DNA from: Pseudobdellovibrionaceae bacterium
GTDB taxonomy: Bacteria; Bdellovibrionota; Bdellovibrionia; Bdellovibrionales; UBA1609
DNA length: 64,000 nucleotides
Assembly: GCA_018663505.1 (NCBI GenBank)
Contig: JABJQG010000014.1
Span: 1 to 64,000, forward strand
Reading direction: 5' to 3'
The translations under genes and the position numbers were made by a program. Positions within the stretch are counted from its first letter, which is position 1; every line of letters begins with the position of its first letter. Positions 1-8,608 of this stretch are shown piece after piece. The notes beneath the pieces were generated by a model, which saw only the letters and a program-made list of their open reading frames with translations, was not told the origin of the DNA and did not search any database.

Positions 1-1
1 C

Positions 2-94
2 ATACATTATTTTAAACTTAAAATACTTCAGCGTTGTGGAGTACTCGGTCAGTTCTGGGTGCCTGAATCGAAGCTAAAAGGCTATACACCATAA
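2..94 (+). CDS. Possible C-terminal end of a gene truncated by the window edge
   Basis: An open frame runs from the left edge for 30 codons and stops with TAA. It is followed at once by a terminator-like hairpin, which is the layout expected of a gene end. The tail ends in WVPESKLKGYTP. It is too short to assign to a family. The call rests only on the open frame plus the terminator, so it could be chance. Confidence 0.3.
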   Translation: MHYFKLKILQRCGVLGQFWVPESKLKGYTP

Positions 95-147
95 AACTGG
101 TTCTGCAAAGGGGCTCTTTCAACTGTTGTCATAAAGAACCAGTTTTT
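93..147 (+). terminator. Hairpin terminator, 12-bp stem with T run
   Basis: AAAACTGGTTCT (93-104) is perfectly inverted at 135-146, with a 30-nt loop that can itself fold, and the right arm runs into TTTTTT on the + strand. It would end transcription from the left edge. It overlaps the last codons of the small minus-strand gene, so it may act on both strands. Confidence 0.5.
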
Positions 148-263
148 TCCACTTCGATAACTTGAGCAAGACGAGTAGGGTCATCCACTTTATACGGAGC
201 AAAATTATTCGAGAAAGCACTAGCTCCAAATAAAACGGTAAGAGTAATGATTAATTTTTTCAT
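129..263 (-). CDS. Small secreted peptide, 44 aa
   Basis: This short gene starts with ATG at 263, preceded by an AAAGGA ribosome binding site at good spacing. The product begins MKKLIITLTVLFGASAFS, a typical signal peptide (two lysines, hydrophobic core, A-x-S-like exit). A short polar mature part of about 26 residues (NNFAPYKVDDPTRLAQVIEV...) follows and ends in EKTGSL. The function is unknown. The signal peptide and ribosome binding site make a real gene more likely than chance. The mature peptide could be a small periplasmic factor or the remnant of a longer gene. Confidence 0.55.
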   Translation of the reverse strand: MKKLIITLTVLFGASAFSNNFAPYKVDDPTRLAQVIEVEKTGSL

Positions 264-586
264 ATTTTTCCTTTGTTAGATGATTACTGTAAATGAAGTT
301 AACATGGGACACTTTTTGGCACCCACCATGAGTGCTAAAAAGCCTTCAGTTTCAATTCGAATACAACATGGCTAGAATATGCAATCTGAAGCCCATTTTT
401 TAAGTAATATTAGAAATATTGTGATCTAAATTAATAAGTGAATTATAGTAGTATCAACTAGTTCAGACTTTGTTTTAACAGGATTTACTCATCGATTATT
501 CCATATAATGACTGCGACATTATTGAATACTTAAGGGTAATTAAATTTACAAATCTTAAGTAAGAATATATTGGAATAGCTGGGTT
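264..586. other. Intergenic, 323 bp, no gene seen
   Basis: No convincing reading frame or RNA gene was found. The only structure noticed is an inverted repeat of 10 bp with a G-T pair (313-322 with 332-341, loop 9). It lies downstream of the minus-strand protease gene and could mark its transcript end, though no T run follows. Confidence 0.4.
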
Positions 587-2068
587 TCATAGGAAGCCAG
601 TGAATCCTGTTTTTTGTTGGATGAGTTTTTCTACTAGTCTTAAGACGGAATCATGATCTTTGCCAATGAGGATAAACAGGTAACTGTTATTTGGCCTTAA
701 ATAAGAGTAAATTGCATTATTGTTTTTTTTGTATTCGTTGTTTATGAGTTTATATAAACTGTTCGGTAGTAATTGATGCTCTGAAATTTTGTTGATATTT
801 TTTGGATGTATCAGTGCTAGGGTGTTTAAGTGTTTATTTTTTTCTAGAGCTGATATAAATTTGGGATGATTCCAGCTTCCTTCAGATCTGTACATTGAGT
901 TTGGTATTATCATTTGACGTAAAGGATTCGAAAATCTCTTCTTGTAGGAACTGTCTCCTACAAGAATAAAATTCTTGAGGATCAAGGAAGGGGCAGTGAT
1001 CCTACTACCAAAGGTAGATTCTATGGTGTCTAAATAAAATTGAAAAAAATCAGGTGAGTAAAGACTTTGTTTGTTACTTAGCATTGTAGTTACTTCAGGT
1101 AGAATAGCCTTTGCGGTTTGATCAATATAGAAATCATTATAAAATGAATTTTTGCGGTTTAGGTACTTGTTCCATTGTTCGGGAGAATTTAAGAGTTTAT
1201 TGATGATTCCATTCCCTAGAGCTGTGGCTAAGCTTTCATTTAAGAGATTAAGGGCAGGTTTTGCAGAAAGCCTTTTAGATGATTCAAATTTATGTGAAAA
1301 CTTTTTGAATTTGTTTGTGTTAGAGTTGTGGTAGAAGAAATGGCACAACTCATGTATAGCTACGTCCATACGATCCTCTGGTTTTTCATCTATAAAAAAT
1401 TCAACTACCGAGTACTTCTCTATTTGTTGACCGCTTGTGGATTCATTTTGAACTAAATTGGGACGATAATAAAAATTAAAAGGTATCTTAATATCCTTAT
1501 TCAGCGAGGCTTCGTAGAAATTATAGAATTGATTTATTTTATTTACGATGTCTGGGCGATTAAGCAATTGGGTGGATTTATTAACAAACAATTGGCCCTT
1601 AGCTTGTACTTGATTATTCCACCAATTAAGAAACTTCGGGTAGAAGTGAGATACCACTAGTCGAGCCTTAGCCTTATCTTGTTGGGTAAGAAGTATATCC
1701 AATCGCTTGAGAAAATCTTCTATGTTTTTAGATTGTAACGAGGTAATTCTGAGTTTATTTTGTATATTAACATTGGTATTTTTTATATTAAATCGGTCAT
1801 ACTCTAGTGAGTTAATTTGATAAGAGACGCTATAGCGCTGCTTAAGGTTTCTCCAGTCTTTTATAAGTTCTTGATCTTTTTTTAACTTTAGAAATTCTAA
1901 ATCCCATAGAGCTTTATAATTTTTCGAACTGCAAGCTCTGAGGCTGTCACTAACACAGTCGAGTTGATATATAAAGTTAGCAAATGGATTGAATGCAGTA
2001 TTAATTCTTACATTTGCAAGTATTTTAGAATGGGTAAAAAGAATGAATAGTATTAGAATGGTCTTCAT
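587..2068 (-). CDS. Secreted HExxH metalloprotease-like protein
   Basis: The 493-aa product has an N-terminal signal peptide (MKTILILFILFTHSKILA). A gluzincin-like zinc site is visible: HELCH (H239, E240, H243), followed 35 residues later by a glutamate in NESLATALG (about E278), which would be the third zinc ligand. This spacing is consistent with an active secreted peptidase, but I do not recognise the exact family. The gene is a paralogue of the one at 3399-4484: both share the motif LN[RK]P...QFYN before the zinc site and the [E]-x-L-A turn after it. The start ATG at 2068 has a TTGGAG ribosome binding site. The paralogue pair is separated by two unrelated genes. A role in degrading host or envelope protein is inference. 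Confidence 0.7.
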   Translation of the reverse strand: MKTILILFILFTHSKILANVRINTAFNPFANFIYQLDCVSDSLRACSSKNYKALWDLEFLKLKKDQELIKDWRNLKQRYSVSYQINSLEYDRFNIKNTNVNIQNKLRITSLQSKNIEDFLKRLDILLTQQDKAKARLVVSHFYPKFLNWWNNQVQAKGQLFVNKSTQLLNRPDIVNKINQFYNFYEASLNKDIKIPFNFYYRPNLVQNESTSGQQIEKYSVVEFFIDEKPEDRMDVAIHELCHFFYHNSNTNKFKKFSHKFESSKRLSAKPALNLLNESLATALGNGIINKLLNSPEQWNKYLNRKNSFYNDFYIDQTAKAILPEVTTMLSNKQSLYSPDFFQFYLDTIESTFGSRITAPSLILKNFILVGDSSYKKRFSNPLRQMIIPNSMYRSEGSWNHPKFISALEKNKHLNTLALIHPKNINKISEHQLLPNSLYKLINNEYKKNNNAIYSYLRPNNSYLFILIGKDHDSVLRLVEKLIQQKTGFTGFL

Positions 2069-2199
2069 GAATCTCCAAGAGTGGTTATATAATGAAAAAT
2101 GAATAAGCTACCTAGAATCTGCACACTAAATGACATAAGTTTTAAATAGATGATCAGGATTATATAGACAAGTATTTAAAGTGATAATAAAATTAATAT

Positions 2200-2661
2200 A
2201 TGACAAATACACTTTTATTTTTAATGGTTTTGCATATTATAGTGTTTCATGTGGATGAATTCTACTTTCATAGAAAGCGTAAGCTTTGCCGAAACGAGGT
2301 TTTGGGTATATTTGCAGATGGTGGTTTTTACCTCATTCCACTGATTGTAGCTATTTTTGCGCCAGTAACTGAGCTTTGGAAAACCATATATATAATTATG
2401 GCCACATTGTCGATAATATCTGTTATTAAAAACGAATGGTTTTACGGCGAAGATATCACTCGAGAAGAAAGGTTGGTGCATGCAGCTCTTTATGTATTGC
2501 ACCCAGTGCTTCTGTTTACATTTTACCACTCTTGGACCGAGAATTATTTTGTCCATAACTTAAATTTTTGGATAGTACAGATAGTTTACTTGGGCTTTGG
2601 CACAAAAACTCTAATACACCAAATTATTTACTGGAATTACTTAAGAACTGATTGTCAGTAA
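2200..2661 (+). CDS. Small polytopic membrane protein, unknown function
   Basis: The 153-aa product has about four to five hydrophobic segments (near residues 3-18, 38-55, 62-76, 96-110 and 122-140). Several histidines sit at membrane borders (LHIIVFHVDEFYFHRKRK near the N-terminus, then HAALYVLHP and FYH). The N-terminal DEFYFHRKR stretch looks conserved in style, but I cannot name a family. There is no clear ribosome binding site at the ATG at 2200. An in-frame ATG at 2224 is an alternative. The gene stands alone on the + strand between minus-strand genes. A metal site made of histidines is possible but not shown. Confidence 0.6.
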   Translation: MTNTLLFLMVLHIIVFHVDEFYFHRKRKLCRNEVLGIFADGGFYLIPLIVAIFAPVTELWKTIYIIMATLSIISVIKNEWFYGEDITREERLVHAALYVLHPVLLFTFYHSWTENYFVHNLNFWIVQIVYLGFGTKTLIHQIIYWNYLRTDCQ

Positions 2662-2703
2662 TTAGTGGAGCTTATCATACTCAGCCTATAAGCAATAGTT
2701 GCT

Positions 2704-3357
2704 TTACTTGTCTTTTTCAAGAGTAACGAGTAGTTCTTTTAAATCACTGTCTAGCTCACAGTGGATGTTCAGTCTCTCGCCAGATATAGGGTGTGTTATA
2801 GATAAAAAATGACAGTGAAGAAACATGCGGTGGAAGTTGTAATTTTCTCTAAATGTCTTATTCAACCAGCCCTTTCCATAATTAACATCGCCCACGATAT
2901 GGTGAGCATCAAAGGAGAGATGACGGCGGATTTGATGTTTGCGGCCCGTGAAAATCTCAAGCTCTAAAAGTGAGCACTGAGGTTTTTGAAACTCCTGAAT
3001 CACTCGAAATTTTGTTATGGCAGTTTGTTTTTCTTTTTTTTCATTTGAGAGTTCTCTATTGTAAACTCCTTCGGCGGGCAGGTTACCTCGACAAAGACTC
3101 GTATATTTTTTAATTGAACTGCCTTTTTGTAATTCATCCTGAGCCAGCCGGGCTACCTCTGATGAAAGCGCAAAAATAAGACATCCAGAAGTTCCACGAT
3201 CCAAGCGGTGAATAGGGTAAACCTTTTGACCAAGTTGGTCCCTGAGATCTTGTAGTATGATAGGTGAATCTCCAGCCCCACGAGTCTTGTGAACCACATG
3301 CCCTGAATTTTTACGAATAATACAAAGGTGTTCATCTGAATATAGGATTTCTTGCAT
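2704..3357 (-). CDS. TruC-like RNA pseudouridine synthase
   Basis: The 217-aa product belongs to the RluA/TruC pseudouridine synthase family, which isomerises uridine in RNA; TruC acts on U65 of tRNA. The catalytic motif HRLDRGTSG (about residues 49-57) holds the nucleophilic aspartate. The later motif TGRKHQIRRHL and the C-terminal segment HRMFLHCHFLSITHP match the TruC subgroup better than RluA, C or D. There is no S4 domain and the length is typical for a minimal member. It is convergent with the upstream membrane protein. Substrate specificity (tRNA versus rRNA) is inferred only from these motifs. Confidence 0.85.
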   Translation of the reverse strand: MQEILYSDEHLCIIRKNSGHVVHKTRGAGDSPIILQDLRDQLGQKVYPIHRLDRGTSGCLIFALSSEVARLAQDELQKGSSIKKYTSLCRGNLPAEGVYNRELSNEKKEKQTAITKFRVIQEFQKPQCSLLELEIFTGRKHQIRRHLSFDAHHIVGDVNYGKGWLNKTFRENYNFHRMFLHCHFLSITHPISGERLNIHCELDSDLKELLVTLEKDK

Positions 3358-3398
3358 TTATTCGTACCTAATTGGTTGGTTGATGATTCATAGTAGAT

Positions 3399-4484
3399 TT
3401 AATTTGAATTTAATTGATTTGCGGCCATATGAAACTCATTACATATTAAAGAGGCATCTTCAATAAATCCATCTGTTATTTTCTCTCCGGACTCAAATCG
3501 TTTTTGTAATGGCAAGTATATTTGTCGTGCAAACGAACTGACCCACATATTTCTGTATAAATTTGAGGATAAAGAAAACTTTTTTGGTTCAAATTTTTTG
3601 TTAAATATTAACTGTCCAAAAACCACAGCCAAGGGTTCCTCAAGTATTTCGTATCTTTTTAGCAAGCCATTCACTTTACATTTATTTAGAAACTTATTAG
3701 TTAGCTCGGCTTTTTGCTTAAACTTTTGTTGAGCAGAAATACTGTGAATAATTTCATGTGCCACAATATCGCTGTCATCTAAATATCCATGTTTTGAAGG
3801 GTTATACCTCATCACCAAATACTTTCCTGTGGGGCTAGCATTAGTTCGGTTTAATGGAGGCCACCATGTATAAATAACTCTATAGGATAAGGGCGACTTG
3901 ATATTGTAAAATTGAGAAATATTATTAAAGTATTCGCTGATTCCTGGTTTGTTTAAAGAGGCTCTAACTTTATTGATGGCTACGGAGTATTGTTCAGGAC
4001 TTTTAGAAATTAGGGAGCTATAATTGGGTTTAAAGTGTACATAAAATTTTTTAAAAAATTGAAGTTCCTTTTTATTAATAATCTGAGCTAACTTTTTTAA
4101 CCCCTGTTGCATACTGTTGGAGGAGTAAAATGCTTCCGCAATAGGATCGGCATTAACAGACCCCAGAGTGGAAAAAAAGCCGTTTCTGTTTTTCAAAGGA
4201 CTTTTTGGTTTCTGATCAGGATCATGATAATATTTTTGTCTTATGGCTGTATATTTTTTAAAGAGTAGCTTGTCTTCTTTCTTAATACCAAATTTTTTAT
4301 GCCAAAATTTTGAATATTCGACCTCAGTAAAACCAGGCCACCAGTTACTAACATTATCCATTAAGTCGAAAATGTCGGCTGATTCTGAATAAAGGACGTC
4401 AATTTTAACTGAGTTATTTACGGTCTTACTGAGTGCTGTTGAAAATTGGCTAGTCAGTAATATAATCAAAAGTAGTCTTATCAT
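3399..4484 (-). CDS. Secreted HExxH metalloprotease-like protein, paralogue of 587-2068
   Basis: The 361-aa product has a signal peptide (MIRLLLIILLTSQFSTALS). Its zinc-site motif is HEIIH (H243, E244, H247), with EEPLA about 35 residues later as the probable glutamate ligand. This matches the spacing of the paralogue upstream. The start has a strong AAAGGAGAGG ribosome binding site. It is shorter than the 493-aa paralogue because the C-terminal half is reduced. It sits directly upstream, in the same direction, of the TruC-like gene, with 41 bp between them. The family name is not recognised and a protease role is inferred from the zinc site. Confidence 0.7.
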   Translation of the reverse strand: MIRLLLIILLTSQFSTALSKTVNNSVKIDVLYSESADIFDLMDNVSNWWPGFTEVEYSKFWHKKFGIKKEDKLLFKKYTAIRQKYYHDPDQKPKSPLKNRNGFFSTLGSVNADPIAEAFYSSNSMQQGLKKLAQIINKKELQFFKKFYVHFKPNYSSLISKSPEQYSVAINKVRASLNKPGISEYFNNISQFYNIKSPLSYRVIYTWWPPLNRTNASPTGKYLVMRYNPSKHGYLDDSDIVAHEIIHSISAQQKFKQKAELTNKFLNKCKVNGLLKRYEILEEPLAVVFGQLIFNKKFEPKKFSLSSNLYRNMWVSSFARQIYLPLQKRFESGEKITDGFIEDASLICNEFHMAANQLNSN

Positions 4485-4728
4485 TTCCCCTCTCCTTTAA
4501 ACTATAGACATTATTACCTTAGTTTGCTTAAAACTCTAAATAATACTTTATATTTAAAAGGTAAACCCCATTCGTAGAGTATATCTGATAATAGGCTGAT
4601 GATATTTAAGAAATAAATGTGCGAGACATGAGTTGTATGCCATATATGTTTATGTTTAAGTGTTTGTGATTAATTATAGCTTAATTACTATTCTCTAGCT
4701 ATGTTACCATAAACAAAGGAGTTAAATT

Positions 4729-5160
4729 ATGCCTGCAGCATTTCCACATACTTATAAAGTAAATTTATCAGAAATCCACTCAGCCAAAGCAACACTGCAT
4801 TGTGAACAAGCGCCAGTTGTACTTGGAGGCGCTCCGCCACAATTTGATGGCTTGGATTCTCATTGGAGCCCGGAAACTTTGTTTATTAGCTCCATAGCTC
4901 TATGCTATGTAACAACATTAGCTGCATTGAAGAAAAAACATGAATCTTTAGAAATCAGAGAAGATGATATTAATATTGAAGGTATTTTAGATAAAACTAA
5001 AGAGGGGCTTGTGTTCACACAAATAGCTTTACATGTCACTTGTTCTACTAATGACAAAGAAAAAGCCATAAGGATTTTAGAGAACGCTAAAAAGTATTGT
5101 TTAATTTCTAACGCTTTAAAATGTCCAACAGTTTTGAATTTAACTTTAAATGAGCTATAA
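4729..5160 (+). CDS. OsmC/Ohr family protein
   Basis: The 143-aa product fits the OsmC fold, thiol-dependent peroxidases that reduce organic hydroperoxides in the cytoplasm. Two conserved cysteines are present: C59 in SSIALCYVTT and C124 in AKKYCLISNAL, the peroxidatic and resolving positions. The N-terminal GGAPPQFDG...WSPETLF is the usual dimer segment. The AAAGGAG ribosome binding site before ATG 4729 is strong. The gene stands alone and ends 13 bp before a very long fold-back repeat. It belongs to the YhfA/OsmC side rather than Ohr by length, but the subgroup is uncertain. Confidence 0.85.
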   Translation: MPAAFPHTYKVNLSEIHSAKATLHCEQAPVVLGGAPPQFDGLDSHWSPETLFISSIALCYVTTLAALKKKHESLEIREDDINIEGILDKTKEGLVFTQIALHVTCSTNDKEKAIRILENAKKYCLISNALKCPTVLNLTLNEL

Positions 5161-5173
5161 TAGATCGATGTGC

Positions 5174-5340
5174 ATTAGTAATTCCCATATGATCCAATAA
5201 TTTCATTTTATTTTGCAATATTTTGCGCCAAAAGCGAGTTCGGATCACAGCCCGAAGGGCGAGAACCGCATGTCTGAGCCTTTTGGTGTTAAATATTGCA
5301 AAATAAAATGAAATTATTGGATCATATGGGAATTACTAAT
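5174..5340. repeat. Fold-back element A: 50-bp perfect inverted arms around a 45-nt core shared with element B
   Basis: Positions 5174-5223 are the exact reverse complement of 5291-5340 (50 of 50). The stem continues inward through CCAAAA/TTTTGG with a few mismatches. The centre (5235-5279, read on the minus strand) starts GCTCAGACA, has CCTTCGG in the middle and ends GAACTCG. The same 45-nt core with 33 identities occurs in element B at 61895-61939, while the arms of A and B are unrelated. A lies exactly between two convergent genes (13 bp after the OsmC stop, 6 bp before the lipoprotein stop), so it can act as a two-way transcription end. It is far longer than an ordinary terminator. Confidence 0.85.
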
Positions 5341-5346
5341 CACAGG

Positions 5347-6285
5347 CTACTGTTCCACATCTGTATAATCAAAGGGCTTTCCACCAATACGAAACACGTC
5401 ATAGTGAATCTTATTGCCATCCAATATTCCAGAGGCCAAAACTCTTGTGAGTCCAATGGTATGGTCAATATCAAACACCTTTGTACGAGGGTCCCAAGTT
5501 ACAGGAACAAACTGAAAGTTGTGTAGAAGAGTATCATTATCGTTTCTCTTGGTGTTGCCTTCCTCGTCTTCACCATTATAAAGATCTGTTAATCTCATTC
5601 TAGCCACAAGAAGATTACTTGCCGATTTAAGATCATAGGAGATTGTAGTAGTTAGTTTTGCCCAATAATAGTCTTGGTTGGAAAATTCAAAAATTTTACC
5701 AACAAATAAACCTTTTACACCTTTGTACTGGTTAATTCTTCGGTTACGTTTATCAATAGTTGTAATCTCAGGAACCTTTGTGGAAACTCTCTTAAGACTT
5801 ATAGGCCCCACTTTTCCAGTACTACTCAGCCAATCACCATTAATTTCGCCGTCTTTCCAAGTGCTTTTCACAGAAGCTAAAGTTTGAGATGTTCCATTTG
5901 GTAGTGTTTGGCTTAAAACTAAGTCTAGATTTCCACTTTCATTAAAGCGAACATCAAATAAGCTATCATCAGTAGGGTAAACAAAATCTAAGTAACGGAG
6001 TTGGGCTTGTAGCTTAGGCAAAGTTTTAATCTCGCCATTTTCATCACGGCCAACTACAGTGGTAGTTGTAAATAGGCGAATTTCAATACCATATTCAGGG
6101 CCATCAACGTGCTTCACTACCCCCTCGTAAGTTCCTTTTACCAAACTTCCTAAATCTGTAAGACGAGTTTTTTGCCTTACAGTTTCGGGATTTTCTTTGT
6201 TGTTCTTTTCTTTTAATTTCATGTCACAAGCCATAAAGCTAAGGCTGGTGCTTAAAAGTAAAATAAATTTTAAAAAGTAACTCAT
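5347..6285 (-). CDS. Lipoprotein of unknown function
   Basis: The 312-aa product begins with a lipoprotein signal peptide whose lipobox is SFMAC, so the mature protein starts at C20 and is lipid-anchored. The mature part starts with a charged linker (KLKEKNNKENPE) and then looks beta-rich, with repeated short strands and acidic loops (GEDEEGN, KRNDND). I do not recognise a family. The ribosome binding site AGGAG before the ATG is good. It is followed after 22 bp in the same direction by the TolC gene's stop, so it lies downstream of the TolC operon and may be its last gene. Convergent with OsmC across element A. Confidence 0.65.
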   Translation of the reverse strand: MSYFLKFILLLSTSLSFMACDMKLKEKNNKENPETVRQKTRLTDLGSLVKGTYEGVVKHVDGPEYGIEIRLFTTTTVVGRDENGEIKTLPKLQAQLRYLDFVYPTDDSLFDVRFNESGNLDLVLSQTLPNGTSQTLASVKSTWKDGEINGDWLSSTGKVGPISLKRVSTKVPEITTIDKRNRRINQYKGVKGLFVGKIFEFSNQDYYWAKLTTTISYDLKSASNLLVARMRLTDLYNGEDEEGNTKRNDNDTLLHNFQFVPVTWDPRTKVFDIDHTIGLTRVLASGILDGNKIHYDVFRIGGKPFDYTDVEQ

Positions 6286-6307
6286 ATTTATCTCCTAAAT
6301 AAAATGG

Positions 6308-7735
6308 TTATTTAATTAACTCATCGCGGGCCGCAGCCAACTGATTTAAACTTAAATGATAATTTCCAATGGCGCGTATATGATTAATGAGCGCTTGTGA
6401 TAATGAACTATATGATAAAATTAAATTTTGGATATCCGTACGCCCTTGGTAGTAGGCACGGCTGATTTCTTTCATAGAGTTAGTTCTATGTTTAATTAAC
6501 TCTATGGCCCCTTTGGCTAAGATATGATTGGCACTAGCTGCATGGGTAAGATAATCAATTTGGTCTTTCAGTTGTTTTTTATTTTGTATAATATTTAGTC
6601 GAGCTATTTCGGCCTCATATTTTGCAAACTGAACTTCACCATCAAGAAGGTCTGAGCCCATGGTAAATTTTAAATTAAGACCCACATATTGGGTAGGATG
6701 AATTAGGCTTGTCATTTCGCTAAAGGCTTCGCCTCTTTCGGATTCAAGGCCTGTGCTGCTCACAGAACCCACAAACTTTAAAATGGGACGCCCTTGAGAT
6801 TTTGCAATATTAATATTGCGAGAAGAGTTTTTGTGAACAATATTTAAAATTCTCAGTGGGCGCAGTTGATCCAGGTTTATATCTTTTAATAAAGGTAGGG
6901 TTGGTATGTTTTCTTTAATCTCAAAGTCGATATCATCTATGTTTTCATAATTTAAAATTGTAGCTAGGGCTTGTACTGATTTTAAATAGGCCAAGGACGT
7001 TTGTTTAACAAGATGATCTTGTAGTTTATATTCAGCATGTGTTCTGGCAAGCTCACCAGGGGCGACAAAGCCAAGTCTTTTTTTCTTTTTAACAGTTTTT
7101 AAAAGTTTTTTATATCTTGTACGAGACTCTATGGCTTCTTCGAAGCTTCTTTTTTCTAAATAGCTACTCCAAAAAAGTGTCATGACTTCTATGAGGTAAG
7201 CTTCCATCTCTTCTTTTTCTTGCATGGAGGCTGATTTGAAAAGTTCTCTGGCGTTTTGAATTTGTTGTCGCTCGATGGATCCAAAACTGTTTTGCCAAAG
7301 ATCTTGCTCAAATCTAAAATTCACCACATCTTGAGTTTGCTGATCGGGAAGATTTAAGTTTGAAGTGAAACTACTTAGTACAGAGTCTTTGGAGATTCTG
7401 TTAAAGCTTAAACTAGTGAGTGTTCCACTGGAGAATTTTTTTTGAAAGCCAAAAGAATACATATGAGTATCATCTTGCTCGTTAGAAAAACCGGAAAGGC
7501 TTTCTGCTTGAGTGCTCTCCAGGCTGTAGTCTAAACTAGCACCAAATACATAGGGACCTGTAGCTCGTAGTTCTATTATTCTTGCCTGTTGTTTTTTAAT
7601 GCGAATTTGTTTGATTTTGTCAGAGGCCTCAAGTGCTTGATTCACTGCTTTTTGTGGACTCAACTTTAAGGTTGTAGCTAAGCTAGAGGCGCTAATTAAT
7701 TGAGTGAATATTATAAAGAGGCTAAGTTTGCTCAT
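6308..7735 (-). CDS. TolC-family outer membrane efflux protein
   Basis: The 475-aa product has a signal peptide (ending SASSLA) and then the two-fold repeated helical OEP architecture of TolC. There are long amphipathic helices rich in K, E, A and Q, with beta-strand segments near residues 60-110 (YSLEST, FGFQKKF) and 335-365 (GLNLKFTMGS). TolC forms the trimeric exit duct through the outer membrane for RND, MFS or ABC pumps. The start overlaps the stop of the upstream gene by ATGA, so the two are translationally coupled. The RND pump at 8609 is divergent and is the obvious partner. Confidence 0.85.
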   Translation of the reverse strand: MSKLSLFIIFTQLISASSLATTLKLSPQKAVNQALEASDKIKQIRIKKQQARIIELRATGPYVFGASLDYSLESTQAESLSGFSNEQDDTHMYSFGFQKKFSSGTLTSLSFNRISKDSVLSSFTSNLNLPDQQTQDVVNFRFEQDLWQNSFGSIERQQIQNARELFKSASMQEKEEMEAYLIEVMTLFWSSYLEKRSFEEAIESRTRYKKLLKTVKKKKRLGFVAPGELARTHAEYKLQDHLVKQTSLAYLKSVQALATILNYENIDDIDFEIKENIPTLPLLKDINLDQLRPLRILNIVHKNSSRNINIAKSQGRPILKFVGSVSSTGLESERGEAFSEMTSLIHPTQYVGLNLKFTMGSDLLDGEVQFAKYEAEIARLNIIQNKKQLKDQIDYLTHAASANHILAKGAIELIKHRTNSMKEISRAYYQGRTDIQNLILSYSSLSQALINHIRAIGNYHLSLNQLAAARDELIK

Positions 7736-8439
7736 AACCAGCCAAACTCAAGGCCAAGCCTGATGTTTTGGCTATCAAGATCTAAGGAGCTTTGTCCGCC
7801 ATCAAAAGTTTTATTGAAAGCCAATACAGCTCTTAATTTTTTTTGCAGAAATGCTTTGGATTTTAAATTGAGTTGAGCGGAAGCAAAGTTTTCAGCATCA
7901 TTGCCATCCAGTGAGCTTCGTTCACTCACATAAGTTAAAAATGATTTGCCCACACCAAGTTGAGCATTAAGCACCCAGTCTTTGTATTGGTAAACAGGAA
8001 GAGAAGCGCCAGCAGAAATTATTGTAGAGTGGAAATTAATTTTTTCATCCAAAACACTAGCTGCTCCAGTAATATTATCTTGAATGCCACCGTAAGTGAA
8101 ATTTAACCATAATGACTGTGCAAAAGCTAACTGAGTGCTCTTTGTTACTTCGATATGAGCCTGGGTGCGCTGAGGCAGTTTACTTAAGTCAGCTTTAGTA
8201 GATTTACCGGAAACCGCTCCCTTTAATTTCATTTGTGACGCTGACACCAAAATATATGTAGGGTTATTTCCTTTAACCTCTTTAATGGCGGATGCCGTAG
8301 AAACAGTTGCGGCATTTATTGATTTACTCTTTGTGGGCATTACTGAGATTTCATCTTTTGCAACACTGGAAAGGTCCTGGGCCATAAGGGGGCTGGAAAC
8401 TATGCCTGCAATAAATGCTACCAATAGATATTTGTTCAT
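7732..8439 (-). CDS. Probable outer-membrane or periplasmic beta protein coupled to TolC
   Basis: I chose ATG 8439 (235 aa) because AGGAGG lies seven bases upstream and the product then starts MNKYLLVAFIAGIVSS with an A-x-A-like exit at LMAQ. A longer frame begins at 8487. The last about 130 residues alternate polar and hydrophobic positions and end in an aromatic-rich strand (LGLEFGWL), as in small outer-membrane beta-barrels. It is not an HlyD-type adaptor: no lipoyl or coiled-coil hairpin is visible. It overlaps the TolC gene by four bases (ATGA), which indicates a joint job in export. The function is unknown. Confidence 0.6.
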   Translation of the reverse strand: MNKYLLVAFIAGIVSSPLMAQDLSSVAKDEISVMPTKSKSINAATVSTASAIKEVKGNNPTYILVSASQMKLKGAVSGKSTKADLSKLPQRTQAHIEVTKSTQLAFAQSLWLNFTYGGIQDNITGAASVLDEKINFHSTIISAGASLPVYQYKDWVLNAQLGVGKSFLTYVSERSSLDGNDAENFASAQLNLKSKAFLQKKLRAVLAFNKTFDGGQSSLDLDSQNIRLGLEFGWL

Positions 8440-8608
8440 GAAATCCTCCTGTTTATAACCACTCGCATCAAACATTACGAAAATCAAATATAATGACTTG
8501 TAGCGTATCGCGTCATGATGTAGTGTGCGGCCTATAAGATTTGCAGTATTGTTTATTTGGACCTATTCGTCAAATAGACTCTAACCCCTTCAGCCAGAGG
8601 ACTATGAA

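Noticed and set aside
5296-5526. Open frame of 76 codons on the + strand
   Set aside because: It lies over the right arm of fold-back element A and antisense to the lipoprotein gene; it has no ribosome binding site and no protein-like composition.
7732-8439. Reading the 235-aa protein as the missing RND adaptor
   Set aside because: No lipoyl-type or hairpin helix pattern is visible and the C-terminus looks like a beta-barrel end, so I did not name it an adaptor.
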